Assembly: GCA_035515235.1 (NCBI GenBank)
Contig: DATJBS010000054.1
Span: forward strand, 62,001-126,000
Length of the DNA: 64,000 nt
Source: JAMLHH01 sp035515235
Lineage (GTDB): Bacteria > Bacteroidota > Bacteroidia > Chitinophagales > JADIYW01
Direction: 5' to 3'
Shown piece by piece: positions 51,697 to 60,074 of the stretch. Each line of letters begins with the position of its first letter. Position 1 is the stretch's first letter. Both the position numbers and the translations under genes were made by a program. A model generated the notes under the pieces. That model made no database searches. It was not told the origin of the DNA and saw nothing but the letters and a program-made list of their open reading frames with translations.

Positions 51697-52926
51697 ATGG
51701 TCTTAAACTATCTATGGGTACTCTTTTTCTTGGTATCCTTTCTTATTGCAATAATTAAACTGATTGCCGGTGATACTCAAGTCATCACACAAATGGTCAA
51801 CAGTACTTTTGATATGTCCAAAACAGCTTTTGAAATTTCTTTAGGATTAACTGGAGTGATGACATTATGGCTAGGATTAATGAAAGTCGGTGAAGCTGGT
51901 GGAGCTATTAAGGTAATTTCTAAAATAGTGGGTCCATTTTTTTCAAGATTATTTCCAGAAATCCCCAAAGACCACCCTGCTATGGGAAGTATCCTAATGA
52001 ATTTCAGTGCAAATATGTTAGGCTTAGATAATGCTGCGACTCCATTAGGATTAAAAGCGATGAAAGAAATTCAAAGTCTTAATCCGACTCCTGAAAGAGC
52101 GAGTAATGCCATGATTATGTTTTTGACGATTAATACTGCTGGCTTGACGATTATCCCTGTGAGCATTTTAGCTTTTAGAACTCAAGCAGGAGCTGTAAAT
52201 CCTACAGATATCTTTTTGCCATTATTGATTGCTACTTATGGTTCTTTGATTATCTCTGTGTTTATATTAGCATTGATACAAAAAATCAATCTTTTGGATA
52301 AAGTATTGATAGCTTATTTCGTAGGAATATCAGGGTTTATCGGCGGACTAGTGTATATGATTCGATCTTTCCCATTAGAGAAGATGAGCAAAGTCATTGA
52401 CGTCTCTGGCAATTTAATCATCATGACTATTATTGTGATATTTATTGCTTTAGCTTTTTTCAAAAAGATCAATGTATACGAGACATTTATAGATGGAGCA
52501 AAAGAAGGATTTCAAGTTTCCATTACTATTATACCGTATTTAGTCGCGATGCTAGTCGGTATTGGACTTTTAAGAAGCTCTGGCACTATGGATATCGTCA
52601 CTCAGGGAATTTCTAGTTTAGTAGCCTGGCTTGGAATGGATACTTCATTTACAGATGCATTACCAGTAGCATTTATGAAGCCTTTTAGTGGTAGTGGAGC
52701 TAGAGGCTTGATGGTGGATGCTATGAATGAATATGGAGCTGATTCTTTTACTGGACGATTATCTTGTATTATGAATGGAGCTACTGATACTACATTTTAT
52801 ATTTTGGCGCTCTATTTTGGTTCTGTTGGAGTCAAAAACACGAGATATGCTGCTGGCATTGGTTTACTAGCAGACTTTATTGGTGTAACATTCGCAATTA
52901 CATTGGCTTATATCTTTTTTATGTGA
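51697..52926 (+). CDS. SpmA-SpmB fusion, nucleoside-recognition (Gate) domain membrane protein
   Basis: 409 aa with about ten transmembrane helices. The first half matches SpmA (GLTGVMTLWLGLMKVGEAGG, SILMNFSANMLGLDNAATPLGLKAMKEIQ, MFLTINTAGLTIIPVS) and the second SpmB (ITIIPYLVAMLVGIGLLRSSG, AFMKPFSGSGARGLMVDAM, IMNGATDTTFYILALYFGSVG). In sporeformers these are separate spore-maturation genes; in Bacteroidota the fused form exists in non-sporeformers, where the function is unknown, possibly transport. Monocistronic, followed by a long repeat island. Confidence 0.88.
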   Translation: MVLNYLWVLFFLVSFLIAIIKLIAGDTQVITQMVNSTFDMSKTAFEISLGLTGVMTLWLGLMKVGEAGGAIKVISKIVGPFFSRLFPEIPKDHPAMGSILMNFSANMLGLDNAATPLGLKAMKEIQSLNPTPERASNAMIMFLTINTAGLTIIPVSILAFRTQAGAVNPTDIFLPLLIATYGSLIISVFILALIQKINLLDKVLIAYFVGISGFIGGLVYMIRSFPLEKMSKVIDVSGNLIIMTIIVIFIALAFFKKINVYETFIDGAKEGFQVSITIIPYLVAMLVGIGLLRSSGTMDIVTQGISSLVAWLGMDTSFTDALPVAFMKPFSGSGARGLMVDAMNEYGADSFTGRLSCIMNGATDTTFYILALYFGSVGVKNTRYAAGIGLLADFIGVTFAITLAYIFFM

Positions 52927-53150
52927 TTTTTAGACTACTGACCATAGACCACGAACGACCGTTTTAGTCCACAGACAATTGACAATAGACGACTGTGTTT
53001 GATGGTAGATCGTATTAGTCTACAGACCTGGACTACAGACCACCATGTTTGACGATAAGACGAAAGACAGTAGACCGTTTTTGAAATAATCTACTTTCAA
53101 CAGACCGCAGTGCTTGTTGAATTGGTATCAACACAAAAGAACTGTTTAAT
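52927..53150. repeat. Degenerate heptamer repeat stretch (AGACCAC/TGACAAT type)
   Basis: No gene. AGACTAC, TGACCAT, AGACCAC, then AGTCCAC, AGACAAT, TGACAAT, AGACGAC and further AGACnAn words run in 7-bp phase, broken by TGTTTGATGG/TGTTTGACGA spacers. The words TTAGTCCACAGAC and AGACCACC(A/G)TGTTTGACGA-like strings are shared with 26417-26475, so these are the same family. Confidence 0.7.
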
Positions 53151-53152
53151 TA

Positions 53153-53408
53153 AAAAACAGCCCGCTGATTACGAAGACTTGTCTTAAACATTAAGAAGTT
53201 AAGGTATTGTGGCAATGTAATAATGTGAAGAATTAGAACATTAAGAAAGCAAGTATGATAGAGAGTAAAAACAGCCTACTGATTACGCAGACTTTTTTGA
53301 AACATTAAGAAGTTAAAGTATTGTGGCAATATAATAATGTGAAGAATTAGAGCATTAAGAAAGCAAGTATGCTGGAGTTAAAAACAGCCCGCTGATTACG
53401 AAGATCTG
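53153..53408. repeat. 114-bp tandem repeat, two full units and part of a third
   Basis: Units start at AAAAACAGCC: 53153, 53267 and 53380 (periods 114 and 113). Each full unit holds GCTGATTACG(A/C)AGACT, AACATTAAGAAGTTAA, GTATTGTGGCAAT, AATAATGTGAAGAATTAGA and CATTAAGAAAGCAAGTATG, with about 10% differences; the third stops after GATTACGAAGATCTG. Not coding. Inside unit 2, 53297-53316 is the exact inverse of 26617-26636. Confidence 0.85.
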
Positions 53409-53518
53409 TTCTAGCTTTTGAAACCTTAGCTCATTGCCACATTATTTCGTACTCCGTAATTTGAATTTCGCAATTTGAAATTATATCATCTCTCTAAAAT
53501 CATCATTCATCTAAAAAG

Positions 53519-53549
53519 AAACAGGCTACCCGTTATGGATAGCCTGTTT
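53519..53549 (-). terminator. Terminator of the 1057-aa T9SS protein gene
   Basis: A perfect 10-bp stem (AAACAGGCTA at 53519-53528, TAGCCTGTTT at 53540-53549) is followed on the minus strand by CTTTTTAG; 23 bp after the stop. Confidence 0.85.
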
Positions 53550-53571
53550 GCTTTTAAAAAATTAAACAATC

Positions 53572-56500
53572 TTATTTCACAATCGAGAATGGATAAGTTT
53601 CCACTTGTTTGTTATTTGAATTGATTTGTAAGAAATAAGTGCCATTAGGAATATTGCTTAAATCGATTTGATTGTTAGCATCTACTTGAGAGATTGTTCT
53701 AATTCTCTTACCAGAAACATCTATAATTGTTAATTGAGCTTTTTGTAAATCCTTGAAGCTTAAATTGACATTTAGAATGTTTTGAGCTGGCACTGGGAAT
53801 ATTTTCACAGTAGCAGTAGAACATTTGGTACCATCCACAGAGATGATTTTGTGATATTCAGCTGTACCGTCAAAATCAACTTGTTTTAATCTGTAGTAGT
53901 TGATGCCATTTGATATATCATTATCTACAAACTGATAATCTACTCTTGTATTGCAATTTCCATTACCATCTACTTTACCAATCGTATTCCACTCATAGCT
54001 ATTGCTGCTTCTCTGTATTTCGAAGAAGTCGTTATTCATCTCAGAAGCAGTTGCCCATTCTAATACTACATCACAACCTTGCGCTTGAGCAGTAAAGTAT
54101 AATAACTCTACCGGTAGTGCATTATCAGTCAAGATGGTATAAGGTGCAGGTGCACTCCAGAAACCAGCGGCATCTACTATGGAATACTCAAATCCTACAG
54201 GATTCCCACTTAAAACGCCTCCAGTAGTGTCTCCCATTCCGGTTCCTTCCTTAGCATAAATCATCAGTAAAGCAGGATCATAGTTTGGAATACTATCACC
54301 AACTTGTAAAGCGCGAACTCCTGTCTCTCCACCATAGTTATAGAACAAAACAGTAGAAGGATAAATGCTATTCACTTTAAAAGTAGTACCTAAATTACAG
54401 CTTTCGCTATCTGGACAATCTTCTGGATCTGATCCAGTTAATAATCCATTATGAGTATATCCACTCAAGTTCTCATCTGAGGTAGGAATATAGAAATAAC
54501 GCTCTGTAGGAGAACTTAGATCTGGATAACCTGTTGGAGCTCCTTCTGTAAATGCTTGATGAGGAAGTACATAAGTCTTTTCATCAGCAAAAGGTAATCT
54601 ATTGTAACCAAAATTTACATTTGTAACGTCATTCACAGCATTACCTGGGATAACTTCTATGAGATGATGGCTGTTGATATTTCCAGTGCCCGATAGATTG
54701 TTTTGACCATAATGCACACCCATGAATTTCCATTTATACGCATCACCGTCTTCTATGTCGTTCATGTTATTATTATCATATGAGTAATCGCCATTTATTG
54801 CAATTTGCTTGTTACTGATAGCTACTTGGTAGGTTTTAAAGGTAACATCATTAAATGCATATTCACCAGATGCGCTTACAGGTTGACGATGTGTGACTTT
54901 ACCAGTAGTGGGATCTATTAGGTATGCATATAAAGCTCCGTCAATATCATTAATAGGATTGCCATCAACCATATTATTTACTAATCCATTTGAATCATTA
55001 AATACCTTTCCTGATATACTAAATTGATTACGGCTGACATAGAAATTATCTAAGTAAAAGTCATTCCCAACAACAGCTCCAGTGCCTAAATAATAATATA
55101 TTGCATAGTTACCAGTAGCTGTGGGAGTGTAAGTTGCATTTAAATTCACCCAACTATTGTGTGGTCTATCAGATTCGTCGCCATTACTTGGTGGAAGTGT
55201 CAATAAGCCTGTTTTAACTACATTAGAGTTTGATAAATTTACCAATTGATACTGTACTGTTACTTCTTTAAGGGCGTTAGATCCTTGAATGAATTTATTT
55301 GCATTTTTCCCATAAAAACCAACCGTATATTCCCTTCCTGAAACCAATTCAAATTGATCGGTAAACAGCAGATTAGTAGTACTATTCCCCTCATTATTAG
55401 AACCATTTACTGCCAAAAACTGATCATTCCATTCTCCAGTTGTAGCTCCAAATGAACTTCTCCAACCTTGTTTTTGACCAAGAATATGATCATTCAATAA
55501 ATTTCTTGCTTCATCCCCTCTTTCAGTAACCAATGTGCCTAAAAAATCAGTTACTACATAGGATCGCTCTTCCCACAATATACCCTCATTATTAATATTA
55601 CCATTTCCTGTGAAATCATGACCAACAAAGGACTGGGGAAAAGGCCAAGATCCTATCGTTTGCCTTCCTGGAATGGCATAACCATTTACTGCTCTATATA
55701 ACTCTGGATGGCTTGTATTTCTATTAAAAGTCCTTGCATTTGGATGATTAGCTAAATACTTATTGGTGTCCGTAGTCCCAAAAGTGCCATTTTGCTCATT
55801 GGTAATCAAGTTATTACTAACCATATTCTGAGGGATGGTGCCAGTTGCATACCTAAATCCGAAATCTAAATTCTGTGCATCCCTAGTATATGTAGGATAT
55901 GTATTGCCATCTTTATTATGTGGATGAAAAATATAACTTCCATCATAAGTCGTTCTTGGGAAGCTCACACCACCTTGAACATTTCTTTCGGATACGATTT
56001 GCATGCCGGCAGGAGGATTGACAACAACGGCAAATACGCTTAGGTTGTCTAAATCAGTTCTGGAAAAAGAGTAATAACCATTATTGTCAGTTGTAGTAGT
56101 AGCTTTTGCTGCACTGGAAGATAATTGTTTTAGATATACGGTTGCGTTCTCAATTAATTGATCACCAGCTCCAGGATTATAGTTCTCGCCATCCGTATAA
56201 TTGGCATCCAGAAATATCCTCCCATTGATGGAGAAGTTTTCGAATAATTCAATTTCTGCTATTTCTACATTATAACTCGGGAAACCTCCTACATTGTTGC
56301 GATTTACTACAAATCGATAATACCTGTAAGCAGTTGTATTAGTGCCAGCATTGAAGAGTTTCCTATCTGGATTTGCATCCCAAGTCATTCCTGATCTATT
56401 GTCGATACTTGTCCAGGTAGAATTATTATTACTACCTTCTAACTTCCATATTTTTGGCGTATAAGCAGGTGCAGAAAAAGGATGGGGGCTTATTGAATAA

Positions 56501-56745
56501 CCTTGCAGAACTTTTTGGCTACCTAAATCATATGTGAAAGTCATTGGAGTATTACTGCTCGCACCACCAAAAACTGTATTTGGGTCATTATCTTTCAAAA
56601 CATTCGGATTGCCAGATGCACCTGACACTGATATTGTTGCGTTTCCTGAAATGTCTTGCAATGCTTGTGCTTTAGCATACTTAATATTAAAGCACGAAGT
56701 GCTAAAAAGTAAAATCGGTAAAAATAATTGTAGAAATCTTTTCAT
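53572..56745 (-). CDS. Large surface protein: discoidin-like, SdrD/Cna-B-like repeats and T9SS C-terminal domain
   Basis: 1057 aa. Signal peptide MKRFLQLFLPILLFSTSCFNIKYAKAQ. Residues about 35-170 resemble a discoidin/F5-8C module (LKDNDPNTVF, LEGSNNNSTWTSIDNRSG, YRYYRFVVNRN, EIAEIELFE). Prealbumin-like SdrD/Cna-B units follow at 175-300 (GRIFLDANYTDGENYNP, DNNGYYSFS) and 580-720. A carbohydrate-binding-like jelly roll lies at 420-575 (VSGREYTVGFYGKNAN, GNYAIYYYLGTG). The C-terminus (ALPVELLYFTAQAQGCDVVLEWATASE; IFPVPAQNILNVNLS to YPFSIVK) is the T9SS sorting domain. A secreted adhesin or matrix protein is likely. It diverges from a LytTR regulator, with a matching direct repeat in between. 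Confidence 0.88.
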   Translation of the reverse strand: MKRFLQLFLPILLFSTSCFNIKYAKAQALQDISGNATISVSGASGNPNVLKDNDPNTVFGGASSNTPMTFTYDLGSQKVLQGYSISPHPFSAPAYTPKIWKLEGSNNNSTWTSIDNRSGMTWDANPDRKLFNAGTNTTAYRYYRFVVNRNNVGGFPSYNVEIAEIELFENFSINGRIFLDANYTDGENYNPGAGDQLIENATVYLKQLSSSAAKATTTTDNNGYYSFSRTDLDNLSVFAVVVNPPAGMQIVSERNVQGGVSFPRTTYDGSYIFHPHNKDGNTYPTYTRDAQNLDFGFRYATGTIPQNMVSNNLITNEQNGTFGTTDTNKYLANHPNARTFNRNTSHPELYRAVNGYAIPGRQTIGSWPFPQSFVGHDFTGNGNINNEGILWEERSYVVTDFLGTLVTERGDEARNLLNDHILGQKQGWRSSFGATTGEWNDQFLAVNGSNNEGNSTTNLLFTDQFELVSGREYTVGFYGKNANKFIQGSNALKEVTVQYQLVNLSNSNVVKTGLLTLPPSNGDESDRPHNSWVNLNATYTPTATGNYAIYYYLGTGAVVGNDFYLDNFYVSRNQFSISGKVFNDSNGLVNNMVDGNPINDIDGALYAYLIDPTTGKVTHRQPVSASGEYAFNDVTFKTYQVAISNKQIAINGDYSYDNNNMNDIEDGDAYKWKFMGVHYGQNNLSGTGNINSHHLIEVIPGNAVNDVTNVNFGYNRLPFADEKTYVLPHQAFTEGAPTGYPDLSSPTERYFYIPTSDENLSGYTHNGLLTGSDPEDCPDSESCNLGTTFKVNSIYPSTVLFYNYGGETGVRALQVGDSIPNYDPALLMIYAKEGTGMGDTTGGVLSGNPVGFEYSIVDAAGFWSAPAPYTILTDNALPVELLYFTAQAQGCDVVLEWATASEMNNDFFEIQRSSNSYEWNTIGKVDGNGNCNTRVDYQFVDNDISNGINYYRLKQVDFDGTAEYHKIISVDGTKCSTATVKIFPVPAQNILNVNLSFKDLQKAQLTIIDVSGKRIRTISQVDANNQIDLSNIPNGTYFLQINSNNKQVETYPFSIVK

Positions 56746-56772
56746 AGCTAATACATTTAATCATTAATTATC

Positions 56773-56780
56773 CAAAACTA
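56773..56780 (-). promoter_or_regulatory. -7 promoter element of the T9SS surface protein gene
   Basis: On the minus strand TAGTTTTG matches TAnnTTTG, 27 bp before the ATG at 56745. Confidence 0.45.
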
Positions 56781-56830
56781 CTGTGTAAAAAAGCCGAAAA
56801 CTACTGGAAAGTGCCGAATCAGCAGTATCA

Positions 56831-56860
56831 AAAGTTGAAACGGACAAAACCAAAGTTGAA
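56831..56860. promoter_or_regulatory. Candidate LytTR-type operator (9-12-9 direct repeat)
   Basis: AAAGTTGAA occurs at 56831-56839 and 56852-56860, a period of 21 bp, the 9-bp site/12-bp spacer layout known for LytTR regulators. Each copy fits eight of nine positions of the published family pattern [TA][AC][CA]GTTN[AG][TG]. The identity extends to AAAGTTGAAAC. It lies about 65-95 bp upstream of the inferred start of the surface protein transcript and 210 bp before the LytTR gene. The rest of 56746-57070 is AT-rich with no gene. Confidence 0.55.
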
Positions 56861-57070
56861 ACATATCCCAACCTATCTCACTAATGGCATGCACAATACA
56901 CACATAATACTTGATTAATACGTAGCTAACACAGAGGTGAGGATAGGGTAACCTAACGAGTATAAGAAGAGTGCTTATAGTCTATAAATATCAAAAGTGA
57001 TGGATGCTTACACTTTAAATTTCTTTATTATCTTTAATAAAAATAATACTCTCATAGTAAAGCAACTCTC

Positions 57071-57829
57071 ATGAATATTTTGATTATTGAAGGCGAAATA
57101 AAAACAGCCAAGGAATTAAAAATTATGATTGAAAGCATTCGTCCACAATCTGAAGTTTATGCAGTAGCTTATTCACTTGCAGAAGCAGAGGAAATACTTT
57201 CTTCCGATAAGCAGCCTGACTTAATATTCTCGGACATACAATTAGGAGATGGATTGTGCTTTAAACTTTTCGAGCGCGTTTCCATCAGTGCTCCTATTAT
57301 ATTTGTTACAGCTTATGACAAATACACTCTAAATGCATTCCACACTAATGGTATTGACTATTTGCTCAAGCCTGTACAAGAAGAAGATTTACAACAAAGC
57401 TTTCATAAATTAGATAACTTAACTCATCCAAAAGAAGCCATTGACTATTCAGTACTGAAAAGCTTATTAAAAAGTAAAAATGAATCTTCTTTTTCTAAGA
57501 AAATGCTTGTTTATTATAAAGAAAAAATAATCCCTTTGGCTGTTGATGACATTGTTTTAATCAAAACTGAAAACAACAGACTATTAGTGATGGACAAATC
57601 AAAAGAATCTTTTGTCCTCAATAAAAGTTTGGAAGAGATTATGGAGAAGCTGGATTCTCATATTTTTAATCGAGCTAATCGTCAATATATTGTCAATAGA
57701 CATTTTATTAAAAACATGGAGAACTTATCTAATAGAAAACTATTGATTACAATGGAGTTTTTTCCTAAAGAATTTATCCAAGTCAGTAAAGAACGTTTGA
57801 TCTCCTTCTTGGAATGGGTGGAAAAATAA
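57071..57829 (+). CDS. LytTR family response regulator
   Basis: 252 aa. Receiver domain 1-118: phospho-acceptor D55 in IFSDIQLGD, VTAYDKY (T80) and Lys100 in YLLKPVQ. The acidic pocket reads IIEGE, with Gly at the place of the usual Asp (E7-G8-E9). The C-terminal LytTR DNA-binding domain spans about 150-250 (VLIKTENNRLLVMDKSKESFVLNKSLEEIMEKLDS ... FNRANRQYIVNRHFIKNMENLSN). It is a transcription factor paired with the LytS-type kinase 41 bp downstream, whose frame is broken. The likely target is the divergent surface-protein gene, given the 9-12-9 repeat between them (inference). Confidence 0.92.
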   Translation: MNILIIEGEIKTAKELKIMIESIRPQSEVYAVAYSLAEAEEILSSDKQPDLIFSDIQLGDGLCFKLFERVSISAPIIFVTAYDKYTLNAFHTNGIDYLLKPVQEEDLQQSFHKLDNLTHPKEAIDYSVLKSLLKSKNESSFSKKMLVYYKEKIIPLAVDDIVLIKTENNRLLVMDKSKESFVLNKSLEEIMEKLDSHIFNRANRQYIVNRHFIKNMENLSNRKLLITMEFFPKEFIQVSKERLISFLEWVEK

Positions 57830-57870
57830 TAAGGAAAGATGGATGTATAATTTTATAAATTTATGGTCTC

Positions 57871-58701
57871 ATGACTTTTAAATTTCCCAAAGAGTATCAT
57901 TTGTTACAAGGCTTTCTTTTTAGTCTTCTTTTGTCTCAATTTGCACTAGGTATTCGAGTGGAACAGGCTTATGATGAAGATATCAGAAATATAGTTGGTT
58001 CTCAGTTTTTTGTACTATTAATGTCTTTTTTAATTTGGATCAGCAATCAATTTTTCATTAAAAACAAAAAGGAATTTCTTAAAGGATTTCATATTTTATT
58101 AGGTATTCTTCTATTAGTTTTCTTTTACTATTTCAGCCCTTTTGAATATTATCCTCTTTTACCTTTAAAAAAAATTTCCTTACTTACCGCTCTTCCAAGT
58201 CTCTCTACTCGTGCCATTGTGATTTTCTTAGTGATGTATCCAGTACAGTATTATTTATTTAGAGATAAAAGAGTACAAACAGAAAAACTAAATATCGAAC
58301 AACAAAAGCAAGAGGCATTACACCTTCGTTTGGCTTTTTTAGGGAAACAATTGGATCCTCATTTTCTGTTTAATTCCTTGTCAGTCTTGAGAGCAGGAAC
58401 GCAGGATCAGTGGGTCAAGAATTATGTCAATAAATTAACTCAAGTTTATCGTTATTCTTTGCAACAAGATCATAATGAAGGTTTGTCTTTAGTAACTGAG
58501 GAAATTCAGTTTGTACATTCCTATTTGAGCTTATTTCAAGAGAGATTTGAGGAGGCATTAAATGTTCAAATATCTGTAGAAGGTATTGACAAAGATGGCT
58601 ATTTGCCTAGGCTTGCATTGCAGCTTTTGGTAGAGAATGCTCTTAAACATAATCAATTTACTTTGCAAAATCCTCTAAAACTAGAAATCTATAACGAGTG
58701 A
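57871..58701 (+). CDS. LytS-type sensor histidine kinase, interrupted by an in-frame TGA
   Basis: 276 codons to a TGA at 58699-58701. Four or so transmembrane segments (YHLLQGFLFSLLLSQFALGI; FFVLLMSFLIWISNQFFI; ILLGILLLVFFYYFSP; AIVIFLVMYPVQYYLF) precede the His_kinase domain: phospho-His in LDPHFLFNSLSVL (about 160-172), a helical dimer region, and the ATPase N-box LQLLVENALKHNQF. The stop falls just after LEIYNE, before the G-box. The same frame goes on without a gap for 61 codons and holds the missing GIGLKNLKQRY box. So either the gene is a recent nonsense mutant or the base is a sequence error. TGA is a normal stop in neighbouring genes. Without the G-box the truncated kinase should not bind ATP properly. 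Confidence 0.85.
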   Translation: MTFKFPKEYHLLQGFLFSLLLSQFALGIRVEQAYDEDIRNIVGSQFFVLLMSFLIWISNQFFIKNKKEFLKGFHILLGILLLVFFYYFSPFEYYPLLPLKKISLLTALPSLSTRAIVIFLVMYPVQYYLFRDKRVQTEKLNIEQQKQEALHLRLAFLGKQLDPHFLFNSLSVLRAGTQDQWVKNYVNKLTQVYRYSLQQDHNEGLSLVTEEIQFVHSYLSLFQERFEEALNVQISVEGIDKDGYLPRLALQLLVENALKHNQFTLQNPLKLEIYNE

Positions 58702-58887
58702 AATGATATTTTATTAATCAAGAATAATATACATCCACATGCTCAATCAAATTATCAGAAAGAAAAATCAGGAATTGGATTGAAAAATTTAAAACAGAGA
58801 TACAAACTATTGAAACGCAAAGAGATAGAAATTATTCAAGATCATCTACACTATATCGTAAAAATTCCTATAATCAAGAAGAAATAA
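58702..58887 (+). pseudogene. Orphaned C-terminal end of the LytS-type kinase
   Basis: Continuing in frame after the TGA, the sequence encodes NDILLIKNNIHPHAQ, then EKSGIGLKNLKQRYKLLKRK and a final strand ending IPIIKKK before TAA at 58885-58887. GIGLKN is the G2-box of GHKL ATPases, and the order LLIKNN-GIGLKNL-RYKLL is what LytS kinases have at this point. It has no start codon or promoter of its own. Whole gene if restored: 57871-58887, 338 aa, near the family norm. Confidence 0.8.
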
Positions 58888-58931
58888 TGCCTTTTTGGTC
58901 AAAATTTATAATGGGATTTTCCTAGAATTAC

Positions 58932-60065
58932 CTATTTATCTTCAAACCAATCTTTCACTTCAATTACGATATTTTCATAATTTTTCTGTAGTTGTTTTCT
59001 TCTATCAATATAATAAAGGGCAATCATCACTATTAATATCAATAAAGATGAAATTAAAATGATCAGCATTAAAGAGCTCTTTGTCTTCGTATTAGAATCT
59101 ACTTTTAATTCATGAATAAGTTGATTGGATAATTTTTCCAAATAAAAAGATTTTTCGCTTTTCAATTCCAAAAAACGCTTATCATATTGATCTGCCAAAA
59201 CAGAATTATCACTTTGTAAATAGTACAATTTCCATGTTTCAAGTGAAATAAGTTTTAGTTTGTAATCTTGAGATCCTTTTATTATTGGTTCAGTTTTATT
59301 TAAATAATTTAAGGCTAGTATTAAGTCGCTTTCTTGCAAATAAACTTTTGCTAAACCCACATATATATATCCTAAAATAACACTGAAATTATCAGGGATT
59401 AATTCTTTTGCTTTAAATAAGAAATCTTTTGCTTTTTCTAATTCATTTAATTGAGCATAACTCAATCCTTTTAATTGGTAGGTAGTTGCAATTATAATTG
59501 GTCCTACTTTTTGACTAGATAAGTTCTTAATCAAGTTATCTGTCTGAATCAATTCATTTAAAGCTTTTTGAGGTAAACTATCATCTAAATAAAATTTAGC
59601 TTTTGCTTGATGAACGTATAATTGGATTAAAGGAGTTTTTGCAGTTTCATTGAGTCGTTCTACTTTATTGATATATTGTTTTCCTTGCTCAGGAAGTCCA
59701 ATTCCATTGTAAGTGGAATACAAAAATCCAGCAATACGCATTTGCCATTCAATGTTTTTTATTTCTGTAGCTATCTTATTTGCTTTACTAGCATAAACTA
59801 AAGCTTCTAATACTTCCCCTTCATTATCTTTTAAAGAAGCTTTTAGCATTAAAACTCTCAATTCTCTCAAAGGATCTTTCTGATTACTTTCTAATAATGA
59901 ATCAGCTAATATCATAGCCGAATCCATATTTTGAAGAGATAAAACTGTTGCTATGTGTATATAAATACTATCAAATTCAGTTTTCTCTACATCATCAGCC
60001 AAGACATTAAAGTGAAAGAAAAAGAAAGTGTAAAAAGTAGTAAGTGTAAAAACTCTCTTCATCAT
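58932..60065 (-). CDS. TPR-repeat protein with C-terminal transmembrane helix
   Basis: 377 aa. Signal peptide MMKRVFTLTTFYTFFFFHFNVLA. TPR-like helical pairs fill about 40-300 (ALVYASKANKIATEIKNIEWQMRIAGFLYS; GLSYAQLNELEKAKDFLFKAKELIP; GLAKVYLQESDLILALNYLNK). One transmembrane helix (SLMLIILISSLLILIVMIALYY, about 330-351) leads to only 26 cytoplasmic residues. In this phylum such TPR-TM sensors often end in a LuxR/AraC helix-turn-helix or a kinase; here none is present, so it is either a scaffold or a shortened regulator. It is convergent with the broken kinase. A -7 element touches the start codons (two adjacent ATGs at 60065 and 60062). Confidence 0.8.
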   Translation of the reverse strand: MMKRVFTLTTFYTFFFFHFNVLADDVEKTEFDSIYIHIATVLSLQNMDSAMILADSLLESNQKDPLRELRVLMLKASLKDNEGEVLEALVYASKANKIATEIKNIEWQMRIAGFLYSTYNGIGLPEQGKQYINKVERLNETAKTPLIQLYVHQAKAKFYLDDSLPQKALNELIQTDNLIKNLSSQKVGPIIIATTYQLKGLSYAQLNELEKAKDFLFKAKELIPDNFSVILGYIYVGLAKVYLQESDLILALNYLNKTEPIIKGSQDYKLKLISLETWKLYYLQSDNSVLADQYDKRFLELKSEKSFYLEKLSNQLIHELKVDSNTKTKSSLMLIILISSLLILIVMIALYYIDRRKQLQKNYENIVIEVKDWFEDK

Positions 60066-60066
60066 T

Positions 60067-60074
60067 CAAATATA
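60067..60074 (-). promoter_or_regulatory. -7 promoter element of the TPR gene, nearly leaderless
   Basis: On the minus strand TATATTTG is an exact TAnnTTTG match that ends 1 bp before the ATG at 60065, so transcription would begin at or next to the second ATG (60062). Confidence 0.4.

Noticed and set aside
53153..53408. Possible CRISPR array
   Set aside because: Period is about 114 bp with the whole unit repeated, no 20-40-bp repeat alternating with unique spacers, and no cas gene in the window.
57871..58887. Alternative genetic code reading TGA as an amino acid, or selenocysteine
   Set aside because: TGA ends several intact genes here (M16 subunit, lipoprotein, SpmAB fusion), and no SECIS-like hairpin directly after the codon was seen.
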